Assembly: GCA_963969345.1 (NCBI GenBank)
Contig: OZ017769.1
Coordinates: 8,311,725-8,375,724, forward strand
DNA from: Turbatrix aceti
Lineage: Eukaryota > Nematoda > Chromadorea > Rhabditida > Panagrolaimidae
Reading direction: 5' to 3'
Length of the DNA: 64,000 nucleotides
The position numbers and the translations under genes are program-made. Every line of letters begins with the position of its first letter. The stretch's first letter is position 1. The notes beneath the pieces are model-generated. The model searched no databases. It worked only from the letters and a program-made list of their open reading frames with translations, and was not told the origin of the DNA. This document shows positions 49,301 through 61,053 of the stretch, piece after piece.

Positions 49301-49402
49301 ATGCAGACGGCCCACGGGGAACTGGAGTCCGGCGCGCGAAGAACGCGACTTTCCACCTTTTCCTCCGGTCTTAGCCTTGGCTCCCTTGCCACGTCCAGAC
49401 AT
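49016..49402 (-). CDS. Histone H2A
   Basis: Intronless, 128 residues. [18 protein letters not shown] tail, [26 protein letters not shown] core, acidic-patch region and [16 protein letters not shown] are canonical. The C-terminus KKSAGAES has no SQEY, so it is not H2A.X. Divergent from H2B with a 308-bp shared promoter. Confidence 0.98.
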   Translation of the reverse strand: MSGRGKGAKAKTGGKGGKSRSSRAGLQFPVGRLHRLLRRGHYAERVGGGAPVYLAAVLEYLAAEVLELAGNAARDNKKTRINPRHLQLAVRNDEELNKLLAGVTIAQGGVLPNINAVLLPKKSAGAES

Positions 49403-49710
49403 GATGAAGTTGAGTTGAAGCGAGAGTGAAACAGAAAAACTGATCGAACAGAGTCGAATAGGGTTTGAAATTTCAGAGACCTTTATATAAACCAGGAGAC
49501 CGGGCAGTGGGGTAGGGGGCGTGGTTCGCGCGCAAAACCTTTGTTACGCGCCAAATTTTGTAAAATGGCGGGCGTTTTCGCGCGCGCGTTTTGTGGAACC
49601 ACGCCCGTGTTCTCGCTGCCCGGGGAAGTAATATAAAAGCAAATCGGAAACGGAATTGTTCTTTACTCGACTTTATTTTGTCGTTTGCTCATTTTCAACT
49701 CGCTCTCAAC
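49403..49710. promoter_or_regulatory. Bidirectional H2A/H2B promoter
   Basis: Two TATA elements: TTTATATAAA at 49482-49491 for H2A (-) and TATAAAA at 49632-49638 for H2B (+). The central part is GC-rich with GCGCGC runs and CGCCAAATTTTG at 49551. Pairing of H2A and H2B is common in metazoan clusters. Confidence 0.75.
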
Positions 49711-50082
49711 ATGCCACCCAAGCCCTCCGGAAAAGGCGCCAAGAAGGCCGTCAAGTCGACCAAGAACTCGCAGGTCGGCGGCAAGAAGCGCAGGAAGTCC
49801 CGCAAGGAGACTTACTCGGTCTACATCTACCGCGTGCTCAAGCAGGTCCACCCCGACACCGGCATCTCCTCGAAGGCCATGTCGATCATGAACTCGTTCG
49901 TGAACGACGTCTTCGAGCGCATCGCCTCGGAAGCCAGCCGCCTCGCCCACTACAACAAGCGGTCCACCATCTCTTCCCGCGAAATCCAGACCGCCGTCCG
50001 TCTCATCCTGCCCGGCGAGCTCGCCAAGCACGCCGTCTCCGAAGGCACCAAGGCCGTCACCAAGTACACCAGCTCCAAGTAA
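49711..50082 (+). CDS. Histone H2B
   Basis: Intronless, 123 residues, starting [15 protein letters not shown] with a Lys-rich tail and [24 protein letters not shown] core (here [10 protein letters not shown]), ending TKYTSSK. The ATG at 49711 follows CTCAAC as in H3 and H4. An upstream in-frame ATG at 49591 is in the promoter and unlikely. Confidence 0.98.
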   Translation: MPPKPSGKGAKKAVKSTKNSQVGGKKRRKSRKETYSVYIYRVLKQVHPDTGISSKAMSIMNSFVNDVFERIASEASRLAHYNKRSTISSREIQTAVRLILPGELAKHAVSEGTKAVTKYTSSK

Positions 50083-51630
50083 GTCTTCTGACTGAAAGGT
50101 TCCGGACGTATTTTTTGTCAGAGCGACACTTTTATCCCAACGGCCCTCTTTAGGGCCACATACGATATTTCGTTCAGTTACGATCAATTTGTATAAATTT
50201 TGAAGTTTGTTGCAACTCAGGAAGTTGGATGCTTGAAGAGGGGTCTTTAATAGAGATGTCAAATTAGATCAAGTTCAAATTCGACGACGTCTAGCTGTCC
50301 GAAACCCGACAACTTTGCTCGCTAAACAAATACGTTCATTATGCACGTAATACGTATTCAAATAAGGTAAAATTTGAATTGCTCTCAAAATTTGAATGCC
50401 GTCGACTTACTTAAAAACTCGCAGACAATCAGTCATCAATCTTCGGTCGACCGTATGCAACACGCTTTTTTATGCCGATGTCCGGTTGTTATCTCTGTAC
50501 AGCATTGTTTGTGGCTTGGTTTCGTTGGGGGCAACGAAGATCCTATCCAGCATTTGCCAGCTTTCAAGCACTTAACTGAGAGGGGTGCAGGATCTCTCAC
50601 TTTCAATTCCATCACGAATCAGCACGATGATGACGTTACTCTACTCTATAAGTGGCGCGCAGCTGTCTGACATCCAAGGATTCCTTATTCAGTAAGTCAT
50701 TTTGGTTTAAAATGTACAAAAACTCTCAGAAGCTATATTTTTGTATTGAAACTCGATTGTTTTCTGTTTACAGGTGACAACCACAAAATATCGTTGGTTC
50801 GTCTTTGCCATCCACGAAATCAGGAATGCTCTCTCGTGACCGATAAACGTCGAGTTCGTCATCCAAATCGGCTGCATCACCTTTGGCGTCATCTTCAGCT
50901 TTCCATTGACTGAGACCAATGTTTTGTTCATCTTCGTGCACATCTTCACCCGAGTCCAGCGGTCTGTCATTCTTTATGATAAAGATTGTGTAGTATACTA
51001 TAGTTTGATAAAATTTACGGATGTCAAAGTTGTTTGAGAGGAAAGAAAAAATAAATATTTGGCAAAACAAATTCGCTTTTTAAAACTGACTAATTACATC
51101 TGAATACTTGACATTTTTGAAAACATTGAATTGTTTGTCTCAAATTCTGGAGCACTGAAGCAAGCACCTCAGCTTTTGCCTGTGTTTCGGTGGGTGTTTG
51201 ACTCAGAGGTTGCATGACATTGTCGTAACCAAAAAGGCGTCTGTTTTCTTGCCGGTGATACATTTTATCGCCTTATTCACATTATTTTGGGTGTTTGCGC
51301 GCATTCTCAAAAAAAAGTTTTTTTTTGTAACATTTTTAAAATTCATATGATAAATATATCAAAGTTTTGTGATTTGAATAAAATTGATCATACTTTTATT
51401 TCAATAAGTTTTTACCCGCGGAAAAATGCGGAATATGTATGTATGCATGTTTAACAAATAATTCTGAAACCAGAGAAAAAAGTATACTTTTTTTCTCTAA
51501 TCAAAGGCATTTTTACGTCCAGATCTCATGCCATTTGCATATATACGGCGGTTCTGAATCGAATTTGTGGCTGTATTCCATTCAGAAGTCGTATCTTTCC
51601 CCGCCCTTGGGACAGTGATTCAGCTTCTGC
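50083..51630. other. Intergenic region with an orphan exon candidate
   Basis: Apart from the H2B stem-loop, one segment on the minus strand (50773-50962) looks coding: a TGACAG acceptor, then an acidic frame (DSGEDVHEDEQN..., DLDDELDVY...) ending at a stop beside a GTAAAC. No start or partner exon was found. The rest is AT-rich without features. Confidence 0.35.
50142..50157 (+). terminator. Histone 3' stem-loop of H2B
   Basis: GGCCCT-CTTT-AGGGCC, 60 bp after the H2B stop. Confidence 0.92.
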
Positions 51631-52905
51631 ATGGCGTTCATCACCACTCTGCTTTTCGCCTTGGCAATTGTGCCATCGATGCTTGGTTATGCCGGTCAAA
51701 ACTGTCCTACCGAGGAATGGAAGAAATACACCTTTCCCGACGGCACTTTCAAATGTTACATAACCAGTTTTAATTTCGTGCAAGAAGCCATTGATTTAAT
51801 AAGAATTGCAACGTGGTGTAGCGGTATTCACTATGACGCACGTCCGGCGTTGCTCGAATCTCCCAAAGTTGTGGACTTTATCCGTGGGTGAATTTTTCAA
51901 GTTTTGTATTCTTACGAATACATTTTCAGAGAAAAACGTTATTCCTGATGATGAATGGCACAACGTCGGTTACCTTTCCGATAAGGATAACATTGTCAGA
52001 GATTACACGCTTAGCCAAGCTTCTGTGGAAGACGTTCTTCCCGAGCTTCGTGCTTCCAAATTTCCGAATTCTGTGCTCAAAATTGGAAAAAACGGAACGC
52101 AGTTTTCAAAAGTGGAAGCGAACGAATCTACGTCTACAGTATGTTCCATCAACGTTCTACCTGAGCTAGGGCCCCCCAAAACGCCTTCTTACACTCCTCC
52201 ACCGTTTTATACAGCATCCGACTGCCCGAATGGATTCTGGGAACGTAAGGACGTCGGATACGCGACCAAATGCTTCAGGGTTTATATTCCCAGACTTTTT
52301 CATCGTTGCCGCATTTCCAAGGGTTGCTCAGGTGCCCATCCTTCTGCGTTACCTGCCAGTATCCGTAATGAGAATGAAATACAGTATTTGAGTGAGTTCT
52401 GGAAAAATTGTGTTCTTCCATGTAAAAAAATCATCGGGTCAACAGATTTTTTGTTCGTTTTATCTGTTCAAAAAAAAAGGTATAATAATTTTACGAAAAA
52501 TCTGTTCGCGAACAAACAAAAAAATTTAACAAAAACGAAAGAACGTGATTTTGTATTGTTTTTTTTTTTGCAGAAGACGTGGGAGTAACTCTTGACGATC
52601 CAATGCTCTACACCGGCATGCACATCCCCTGCGATCGTAGCTCCACCCAGGCCGAATACGTCCAGGTTAACGGCGAGCCAATGAGCATCCCCGCCAATGC
52701 CATCGACAATCCTGACTACGCCCACAACCCAATTCTCGGAAACTTCGGATACAACGGAATTAAAGGACTCTCCGAACGCCGATATCCCCGCGTCCTCTGC
52801 GAGATTTACCTTTCCGAAGCTCCGATAAATGGCTGTCGCGAGGGCTTTCACCTGATCAAGGACAAAAAACTTTGCTTCAGCGATCACCTTCTTCCCTACG
52901 CATAA
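51631..52905 (+). CDS. Secreted protein with two degenerate C-type-lectin-like domains
   Basis: Exons 51631-51883, 51930-52391 and 52574-52905, 348 residues. Signal peptide MAFITTLLFALAIVPSMLGYAG. Two modules each open with a CP..W motif and a KCY/KCF pair: CPTEEWKKYTFPDGTFKCY and CPNGFWERKDVGYATKCF. The second continues GCSGAHPSALPASIRNENE, very like the GAHLASI..E.E block of C-type lectin domains. A Pro-rich linker (about PKTPSYTPPPF) joins them. No EPN/QPD or WND sugar-binding motif is visible, so calcium-dependent binding is unlikely. Probably an extracellular or innate-defence clec-type protein, by analogy only. Its stop is 103 bp from that of the convergent exonuclease gene. Confidence 0.75.
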
Positions 52906-53008
52906 TTAGAAAATTTGTCAAACTTTTTTACCCCGCGTGATTTTTAAAAACAAAATAAATATGTATTAACGGAAAATGAACTGAAGGAATGAATGATTGG
53001 AATATTTT

Positions 53009-56000
53009 TCAGTAAATAACAAAGCACTTGGTGCACAGGAGAAAATTCTCGACGCCACGGGGGTTTTTGTGATCCGCGAGAAGCCTGAGTCTGCCCTCGT
53101 CCTCGGCTCCACCTCCACCTCCACCGACGCTGACGTACACGTCCTTCTCTTTGATGATGCACTTGACGTCTCCCGATTCGTAGATCTTCAGAATTGTGTC
53201 AAATTTCCACTCGGGATTCGTCTCTACCGCTTCGGCGATGGCGGTCTCCGGAGCATCGTCTGGAAGGTGCTTGAGCGTGAGTTGGTTCTGGATACGCAGC
53301 TGGCAGTAGCCGAGAGCCTTGTAGACGGCGACGGGGATTTTGAGAGTGTGCTCGCTCGATCCGCACTCGGGGCAGTTCAGGAAGATGCTTTCGTCCACGG
53401 TGACTTGCGTCGTTCGAAGGACACGCTCGACGACTGTGGGCACCGGATCGTGGCCGATGGGCTTGTGCTTGATGATGTGGTTCGAGTGGAAGAAGCGGTT
53501 CAGTTGGCACAGCGGCTTCTGCAAAATTACACTTGTAAAAGCTGCCGAATTTATCAAAATGTTTTCTTTTAAATTGGGAATAATCATTTAAGATTTAAAA
53601 AAAAGTTTCTTAAAAAAATTACGGCGTACCGCTCAAAAAAAAACTTCCAAAATTTTTAATCTTAAATTAGTTAAATTTTATTTTCAAATTAGCTAATATG
53701 TATCAACGGAAAATAATAAAAAAATAGCAAAATCAAGATTAAAAATTTTGTAAGTTTTTTTTGAGCGGTACGCTATAAATTTTTTCAAAAAAAGTTTAAA
53801 AATTTTTCCGAATTAAAATAAATTATTTTAGACGGCGACAAAAATAATTAATTAAAAAAAATTTAATTAATTAATTAATTAAAATTAGCTATAATAATTA
53901 AAAAAGTAGGATTTTTTTGTTTCTTTTTGCTATTCAAATGGACCAAAATAGCAAAAATACAAAAAAAATCTAAAAATTTTTTTATTATATTTTCTCGTTC
54001 CGCTTTCTTTTTCAAAAAAAAGAAACTCACGTAGTTGGTGAGAAAGTAGAGATTGCTCTTCTTCGGATCATGAGCATGAATCAGTTCATTGAGAATATCG
54101 AACTCCTGCGTGGTAGTGACGCCCTGCTGCGTGCACTTCATCCGGTACTCCAACACCTGGAATCCGCACTGCCGGAGGTAGGGCACAGCGTTAAAAAAGG
54201 CCCTTTCGACGACGACGAACAGTTCCCTGGGATTCTTCGGAGCCTGGCCTTCGAGGGCAAGCCGAAGATCGCTCTGCATGCCGACGATGGCGGCGAGGTT
54301 CGCCTCGCGCTGGTTCTTCGCCTTCTTCTTCGCGCCCGGCTCTCGTTCAGCGGGTGCCGAAAGCACCTGGACGCGTTGGGGGTGTTTGTCGTTGAGGCTG
54401 CCGTTGAGCTTGAGCGAGAGATTGGGAAATGCCATCGCCACATCTGCGACCTTCTTTCTGAGCACGTTGAACGCGAGCTGCGTGAAAATGGCGTCTTTCG
54501 CGGCGTAGAGCAGGTGTCGTGGCGAGACCGGACGCTTCTGCCAGTTGCTGCACTGATCGCCCTTGTCCATCTTCTGGCCCAACAACATACCCGTGATGTA
54601 GTTCAGCGAGTAGTTCTCAAAATTCTTGGGCACAATCTTTTGTCGGACTTCTGCGGGTTGTTCATTGATCTGAAGCATGGGACTTCAGATGATACGGTAC
54701 AGAGCTCACTTACGTTTCGCATGAAAATCTTGAGACACTCAAAATCACACCGGGTCTTCTCGGTCTGCTGCTTGAAGCCCGGCGCGCTCTGAAGCATGCG
54801 GATGTCAGCCTGGACGTCAAATCCGATGCGACGCATGTCGTAGCGACAAAAGTGGTACCAAAAAGTTGACCAGTGCGAGGATTTGAGTACTTTCTTCAGC
54901 ATGAACAGATCCAGAACGTAGACATTGTAACTCAGCGCGACTTGAAGCACCGAAGCCCTGAAAAAACAATAAAACAGTACAGTAAAAAAAATCGTGGTAA
55001 GAAACTCACTCGACTTCGGAAAGCGCGCTTTGACAAACGTAGGATCCCTCGACGTCAAATCCGAGTTCAGTTTCGTTCCAGAGAGCGGTGAGAAAGAATT
55101 CAAACTTCTCAACATCGTCCACGAAGTACACGTGAAGCTTGTTGTCCGGGAATCCCAGGTTGGACGGCATTGCGCTGAAAATGAATTCCAAAGAGATTTC
55201 AGAAGCCTAAAATCAGTATAAAACCCACGCAGTGACTTCGTAGTGCTGGACCTCGGTGCTCTGCTCAAGGGCGTATTGCTCAAACTTGCGTTGCAATTTT
55301 CGGCAGGTTTCGCTGCTCCGGGCCCGGTAGAATCGGTCGGCGCCGACGGCTTTCTTGACCTCAGAATCGCGCAACTTGCAGGCAAGGAGCGCAGCGGTGA
55401 GGAGCTCGGGATTCTGGACGGCCACGCGACTGAACATGCTCGGCGTCATCTTGTAGGGACCGATCATTTGCTGAAACGGTCGGGAGTTATGACGAGAAAA
55501 AAAGGGGAAAGAAAGTGCATAAATTTTTTTTCTTATAAAAAATGTTTTTTTAGTGTTTTTTTTTCATTTTTTCATTTTTTTTTCTACTTTTAACAAATTG
55601 AATAATTATTCACGTTTTTACACTGATTTTAATTGTTGCAAACAAAAATTTAAAAAAAATTTCAAAATGAAATGTCGAAAAAGTTTTTTTTGAATCCAAA
55701 TAAAAAAAAATTATGCAGAAAAAATTTTTTAGGCCAATTTTAAGTCAGCCTACCTTGATGAACTCAAACTTGTCCTCGTCAGAAGTCATGCCCCTGAGCT
55801 TCTGCTGCAAGTCGACGGCGCGACGTTCACCGATCGTGTTTGGAATGATCCGGAGCTGTTCCTTCTCGTCAAATACCTTTGCGTATTCAGTGATCCGCTT
55901 TCGCAGATCGTTAATGGAATAGCGAGCCAGAAGGGGCTTGAACGACGGCGGCGCGCGGTCGCCCTTCTGGATATGCGAGTCCAGCCAGTGAAGGCTCTGG

Positions 56001-56776
56001 CGTCTGATTTCCGGCTTGATGAAGAAGACGTTGGGAATATCGATGCCACGAGCGAGGAACACAGCCGGCACGATGATGCCGATGTGCTTCGTGCGGACGT
56101 CGTCGAGTTCGAGAGTGTTGAGCCAGACCACGCCGTCCTGAGTTGACGTATATGGCGTCGAAAACAGACAAAGAAGGAGTTGGACGAATTTTTTGTGAAC
56201 AATGGAGTTGCGATCGCGAAGGCAGAGCAGGCGATCGAGGGGTTTGCTGACGGATTGCACCTTCAGATTCATGATGTAGGACAGCGCGCTCACCTAGGTT
56301 AGGGTTACGGTAAATTTTGAAAAAAAAAATTTTTTTAAGTAAAAAAAATTTTTGATAAATAAGCAAAAAAAAATACTCACAGCTCGGCCGATAAGCAAAG
56401 ATTCGAGCGTCGGACTGACCGCATCTCCGTGATTCTTGAGCGCGACGCCGACATTCTTCGTGATAAAAGAGCTCAAAATTGACAAAGCTTGTTTCTTCTG
56501 GATTTCGTCATCGGTGTTGTCGGCGATGTTGCCGAGGATGATGACGACATTGATGCACCGCAGACGCAGGCGCATAATCGAGCCCTCCGGGCCGAGGACG
56601 ACGATAGAGGCGAGCAATCCATCGAACGCTGCTGGGGGTGGGCAGGGCACCTTCGAGTGGATCACCGCGGTGATGAAGTCGTGGAACTTACAGTATGACT
56701 GTCGCGTTTTCTCCTCGATACCCGCAATGACCTCTAAGGGCACTCCATCGCTTTTCTGCATGACGGTGGATGTCAT
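53009..56776 (-). CDS. MUT-7/EXD3-like 3'-5' exonuclease
   Basis: Exons 56381-56776, 55754-56293, 55229-55470, 55010-55174, 54714-54957, 54031-54669 and 53009-53518, 911 residues, almost the length I recall for C. elegans MUT-7. Helical N-terminal part (1-390) of unknown fold, then a DEDDy exonuclease: Exo I at Asp 433/Glu 435 (LGFDVEGS), a second acidic motif near IGFDVQAD, and Exo III with Tyr 584 and Asp 588 (LLYAAKDAIF). The last 170 residues contain the Cys pair NCPECGSSEH and CTKCF, a Mut7-C-type zinc region. The family trims RNA in secondary small-RNA silencing and transposon control. TTTCAG|G-ATG fits trans-splicing. Intron 6 contains a MITE-like inverted repeat. Confidence 0.85.
53624..53773. 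mobile_element. MITE-like inverted repeat in the exonuclease intron
   Basis: Ends are inverted: GCGTACCGCTCAAAAAAAA at the left and TTTTTTTTGAGCGGTACGC at the right; pairing continues inward to the core AAAATTTTTAATCTT, giving arms of about 40 bp around a 70-bp AT-rich loop. No coding capacity. A TA at each end could be a target duplication, which would fit a mariner- or Tc1-type source, but this is not certain. Confidence 0.7.
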
Positions 56777-59287
56777 CCTGAAATATTACGCAAAAGGTAT
56801 AAAAGCACGCAAGATGTGGACAACAAGCAGCCTGCAAAAAAAACGAACACGGTTTTTGCAGTCATAAAAAACACGATTTATGCATTGCTTTTTTTAGTTG
56901 TAAAAATTTTTGAAAGTTAACATATTTCGAAATAAAGGAAAAATACAGCAATCACGCAATCACAAAGGGTGACATAAAATCAAAGTGACACGGTTGACAT
57001 AAAATTGAAAGAAAAAGACATTGATTCAAAAACAAGCAAAAAACGACTGCAGCGACTACCCAGTGCGTTGGAAGCAAAAAACCTATTCTCACATGATGTT
57101 AACTAATTCGAAATCGCCAATTTCAAAAATGAAACCAAAATCATGCTTTGCCCCACGGACAAGCAAGATAAAACCGCTCAAAAATTGATGATTTCAAAGA
57201 ACAGCGTCGTTTTTTCTGCAGCGAAAAATAGGGAACAATGAGCGCGCACAGTCGTCCCAAGGTTCATACATATTTCGTTTCAAGATGCACACCCAAAACG
57301 TTTGTCGTCTACGTTCGATACAGTATACGGGCAGTGTGATTCATTTGTTTGTAAACGACAAAATATATGGGTTCAAATTTTCAGAATCTTGGTGTACTCG
57401 AAAAATCTGTCTAAAATACTAAAGTTGGATTTTCAAAAATTTTTTAAATTGTCCAAAAATTTTTTTTAAATTTAACCTTTTGATCTTTTTTGAAAACGTT
57501 CAGGCCGAATTTTGGCCTCGGGTATTTGGCCACATTTTTGCGAAGCCCAACTCCCAATTTGGACCAGCCCGGTCCAATTTTAACCCTTTGTCGGTGAGCG
57601 ATCAGTACTCATGTGAAAGCGCAAGATGATCCGTTCGTATAAAAAATGCCTTGGCTTTGAGGGCTTTGTGAAAAAAATGCCCTATTTTATGAATGCTTCA
57701 CCGGTCGACTCTAAGGCCTTGCCGGGAGCGATGGACGGCTTCAATGAACGGGGGCTCACGGGCTCTTCCGTTCAGGGCGCCTACGTTTCCTCGAAGCGGG
57801 TAGCCCAAAGGCCTTGCCGTCGACGAGGGATGATTGAATTGCTTCGCCTTACCCGATGTAGGCCGAAGCGATGGAGCAAGTTGAGAGTTGACCACACAAG
57901 TTTATTCGATGGCAACAACAACAACAACAACTGACTTGTAAACTCAAACTCAATCTCAAACTCGAACAGCACGGTCAGTCGAAGCCTGACCCTTTATGGA
58001 CACACAATCAGGGGGAGGAGACAGACCAATCCAGAAAGGGAAAGAGCCATCCCGGTAATCGTGTATTCAAATTTGGAGACGATATAAGGCAGCTTTCCCA
58101 ATCGATAGGACGCCTAACAAGCTCGGAAAGGGTGTGAACGGTCTATCGAGGGGCGCGATAGAGTTCGCGTTCGGTAGGATGCGACACCATTTTTTGCACA
58201 AAAATCATTGCAGACAAAATATGTATTTATTTTGAGTATTGCACATATTTTTAGCAACCCACAGGAAACAATGCGACGTCCACAATAGACTGCAGTCTCG
58301 GATGCAGACACTTCCTTTGTTTTTTATTTGTGCCCTGTTTTTTAGCTGGCGATGGAACGGATGAACGCGGAATCACGCAACATTGTACATAGATTGCTAT
58401 GATACTGTTTTTGTGCGAAATTCGATATTCAACGGGGTATAGATTGTTGTATAGCTGCTGGACGACTGGTGGCTAGTTAGTTACGCTGAGAGATATTTTT
58501 TGCTGGCGTTTTAGTACATTGTGGAGGAATTTGATTTGTTTCTTATTTTTTTCTGTGGCACTGGAATGCAAAAATTGGAAATCGCCGATTAAATAAATAT
58601 TACACATTTGTTCGATTAACGAAAAATATTTAATTCTAAAAACGGAAAAAAAGGCAGTTGTTGGAATACTTTTTTTATGTATTTAGCGATTTTTTTGAAT
58701 CACGAAAACCGTGCACTTTGTTGTCTGATTGCATTTGCGTTTTCCTCCCTCATCTCCGGTGCACCTGCTTGCTGCCATCCCCTTCCCCATGGCCCATTCC
58801 AGCATCCCACCCTCGGGTGGTGGAGGGATGCTTGGAAAGAGAACGAGAACAAGAACAATTCTTGCCGGCTGTTCCCGTGTGCCGAGATCCGGGGGCGGAC
58901 GAGCGATCGATCCAACAATCGCGGATTGTTGGAAAAAATCGTGATAGACGCACGCGATGCCGTTGCAACCGTTGTCCTTCCTCCCAGCCTGCCTCAGGGA
59001 TGGATCGAGATTACACTCGATCGCCCATAATGCGTTTGCGTTGTTTTTGCACACCGACACACACACTGCAACATGTGGCATTATGTTGGGTAGGGACGAG
59101 ACTGATTCGTATATATCCGTAGGCGGGGGGTGTACACGGACGAAACACGCTGCCGCCGTTGCCGCTGCCGAGTCGTCAACAACAACAGCCGCTGCTGCTT
59201 AAGGGCGATCGGCAGAGCTCAGAGCCCTAGTCTCTTCACTCGACTCACTTTTCGTTGGTGCAGTCGACTCGCTGATCTGCTTCTATC
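56777..59287. other. Intergenic region upstream of troponin C
   Basis: 2.5 kb without a supported gene. Contains a short (CAA)n run at about 57914-57930. A GC-richer stretch (57600-58060) with several open frames has no recognisable domain; it might be an old element. 59140-59290 is the probable troponin C promoter/5' UTR. Confidence 0.5.
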
Positions 59288-59942
59288 ATGGTGAGTTTTT
59301 GCCAGGGATCTATGATATAAGTTGGGGTGGTTGGGTTCGTACTCAACATTTTCGAACCTGGTTTTGGGTTTTACGACGGGATTTTTCCATTTTTGGAATT
59401 TTCAATAAAAATTCGAATTTCCAAAAAAATTTTTTTTTTACAAAAATCAATGACTTTTTTTCCAGGCTGAGGATATCGATGAGATTCTCGCCCAAATCGA
59501 CGGCTCCCAGATGGAGGAGTACCAGAAGTTCTTCGACATGTTCGATCGCGGCAAGCAGGGCTACATCATGGCCACCCAGATCGGCCAGATCATGCTCGCG
59601 ATGGAGCAGGATTTCGACGAAAAAACTCTTCGCAAACTCGTCCGAAAGTTCGACGCTGACGGCTCCGGCAAGCTGGAATTCGAAGAATTCTGCGCCCTCG
59701 TCTACACCGTGGCCAATACGGTAGACAAAGACACACTCGAGAAAGAACTGAGGGAGGCCTTCCGACTCTTCGACAAGGAAGGCAACGGTTACATCTCCCG
59801 GCCGACGCTCAAGGGTCTCCTCAAGGAAATCGCCTCCGACCTCAGCGACAAGGAACTCGACGAGGCCGTCGACGAGATCGACGAGGACGGCTCCGGCAAG
59901 ATCGAGTTTGCCGAATTCTGGGAACTCATGGCCGGCGAATAA
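59288..59942 (+). CDS. pat-10: Troponin C, body-wall type (PAT-10-like)
   Basis: Exons 59288-59290 and 59466-59942, 159 residues. Calcium sensor of the thin filament in striated muscle. Four EF-hands: site I (DRGKQGYIMATQ) has lost calcium ligands, site II is DADGSGKLEFEE, site III DKEGNGYISRPT is weak, site IV is DEDGSGKIEFAE. The sequence AEDIDEILAQIDGSQMEEYQ and RPTLKGLLKEIASDLSD follow the PAT-10 type closely. The first exon is only the ATG: it is followed directly by GTGAGT, and the intron ends TTTTTCCAG before GCTGAGGAT. Such a start-codon-only exon puts the intron exactly after the initiator codon. Confidence 0.93.
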
Positions 59943-61053
59943 GTTGCCTTTTTTCCCTTTTTCCATTTTTTACGCCCCTGCCGCTTTTTTAAAAAAGTGC
60001 TCCGCTTCATCCACCCGGTTTGCCATCCGCCGGGGTGTGGAGTGGGATTACGCTCTTTTACAATCCCTGTCTAATGATTTATCATTGTGAGAAAAATAAA
60101 ATGACTCGTTGTCAGATGTGCTTTTCGGGGACAGGACGGAATCGGATCGTAAACCATGGTTTGGGGTGGTGTTTGGTTGCAAGCAAGCTGCTGCCCTCCT
60201 TTTCGGTGACGTGCAGCTGAGCTAGCGACGACTTTTTCTTGGACACGCATGCTGATGAAATAATTCCCCGATTCTGACCGATCTCCTGCCTTCCTCCGTG
60301 CTTGGCAGTCGTCCAGCGCACCTTTAAAAAAAAAGAATACACGCCGACGCGTGTTGGGCGTAATACTGATGTAACACTCGGCATCCATGTACATATTTAT
60401 GTATGCTCGAACCAAGACGACGTCACGGTGTAAAAATCAAATCAGTCGTACAATGCAATTTCTAAGACGCCCCTACCAGACGTGGTGGTAGTAATCGATG
60501 ATTAGTAGTGTATCATCCGATTTTATGCCTGTCATTGTGGTGCTTTTTGTAATTTACGGCCTGCCACGCGCTCTCTTCTTCCACTCTCGTGCGTTCGCTT
60601 TCTTCTCCTTCGATCGCCCACAATCGCGTGGCGTATCTGTATTTTGTTCGTTAGCGTAAACTTTCTGTCGTCATGTATTAGTCACGATCACTTTGCACAA
60701 AGTTTATATACTTTTTTTGGGGTAAATATTTTTTTTACGGTGGGAACGTCTCGGAAAGTTACGTTTAGGTGTTTCTGATGGGGTCAAGTTTACGATTTAG
60801 ATTTTGGGTATTTATACTCCCGGAACGAATGTTTGACCGTTGTTTATCTCAAAATTCAGCAAAGTTGGTCGTTTTGCTTCGCGTTTTCCGGGTGTTATGA
60901 TACCTAAAATATTCGGTACTCCTAAAACGAATGTTTGACCATTGTTTATATTTTCCATCGTAAAAAACGTAGTTTTGTGAAAAACTGAGCAATTTCTGTC
61001 GTTTTGCCTCCTATTTTGTGTCTTACGATACCAAAAATATTGTTCATTGCCAG
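59943..61053. other. Intergenic region with imperfect tandem repeats before GALK2
   Basis: No gene. Two related stretches, about 60816-60915 and 60923-61043, share CGAATGTTTGACC-TTGTTTAT, a TCGTTTTGC core and a TACGATACC/ATGATACCTAAAATATT-type end. The second runs into the acceptor CATTGCCAG just before the GALK2 ATG. Confidence 0.5.

Noticed and set aside
57600..58060. GC-richer block that could be a retroelement relic
   Set aside because: No reverse transcriptase, integrase or terminal repeat could be recognised.
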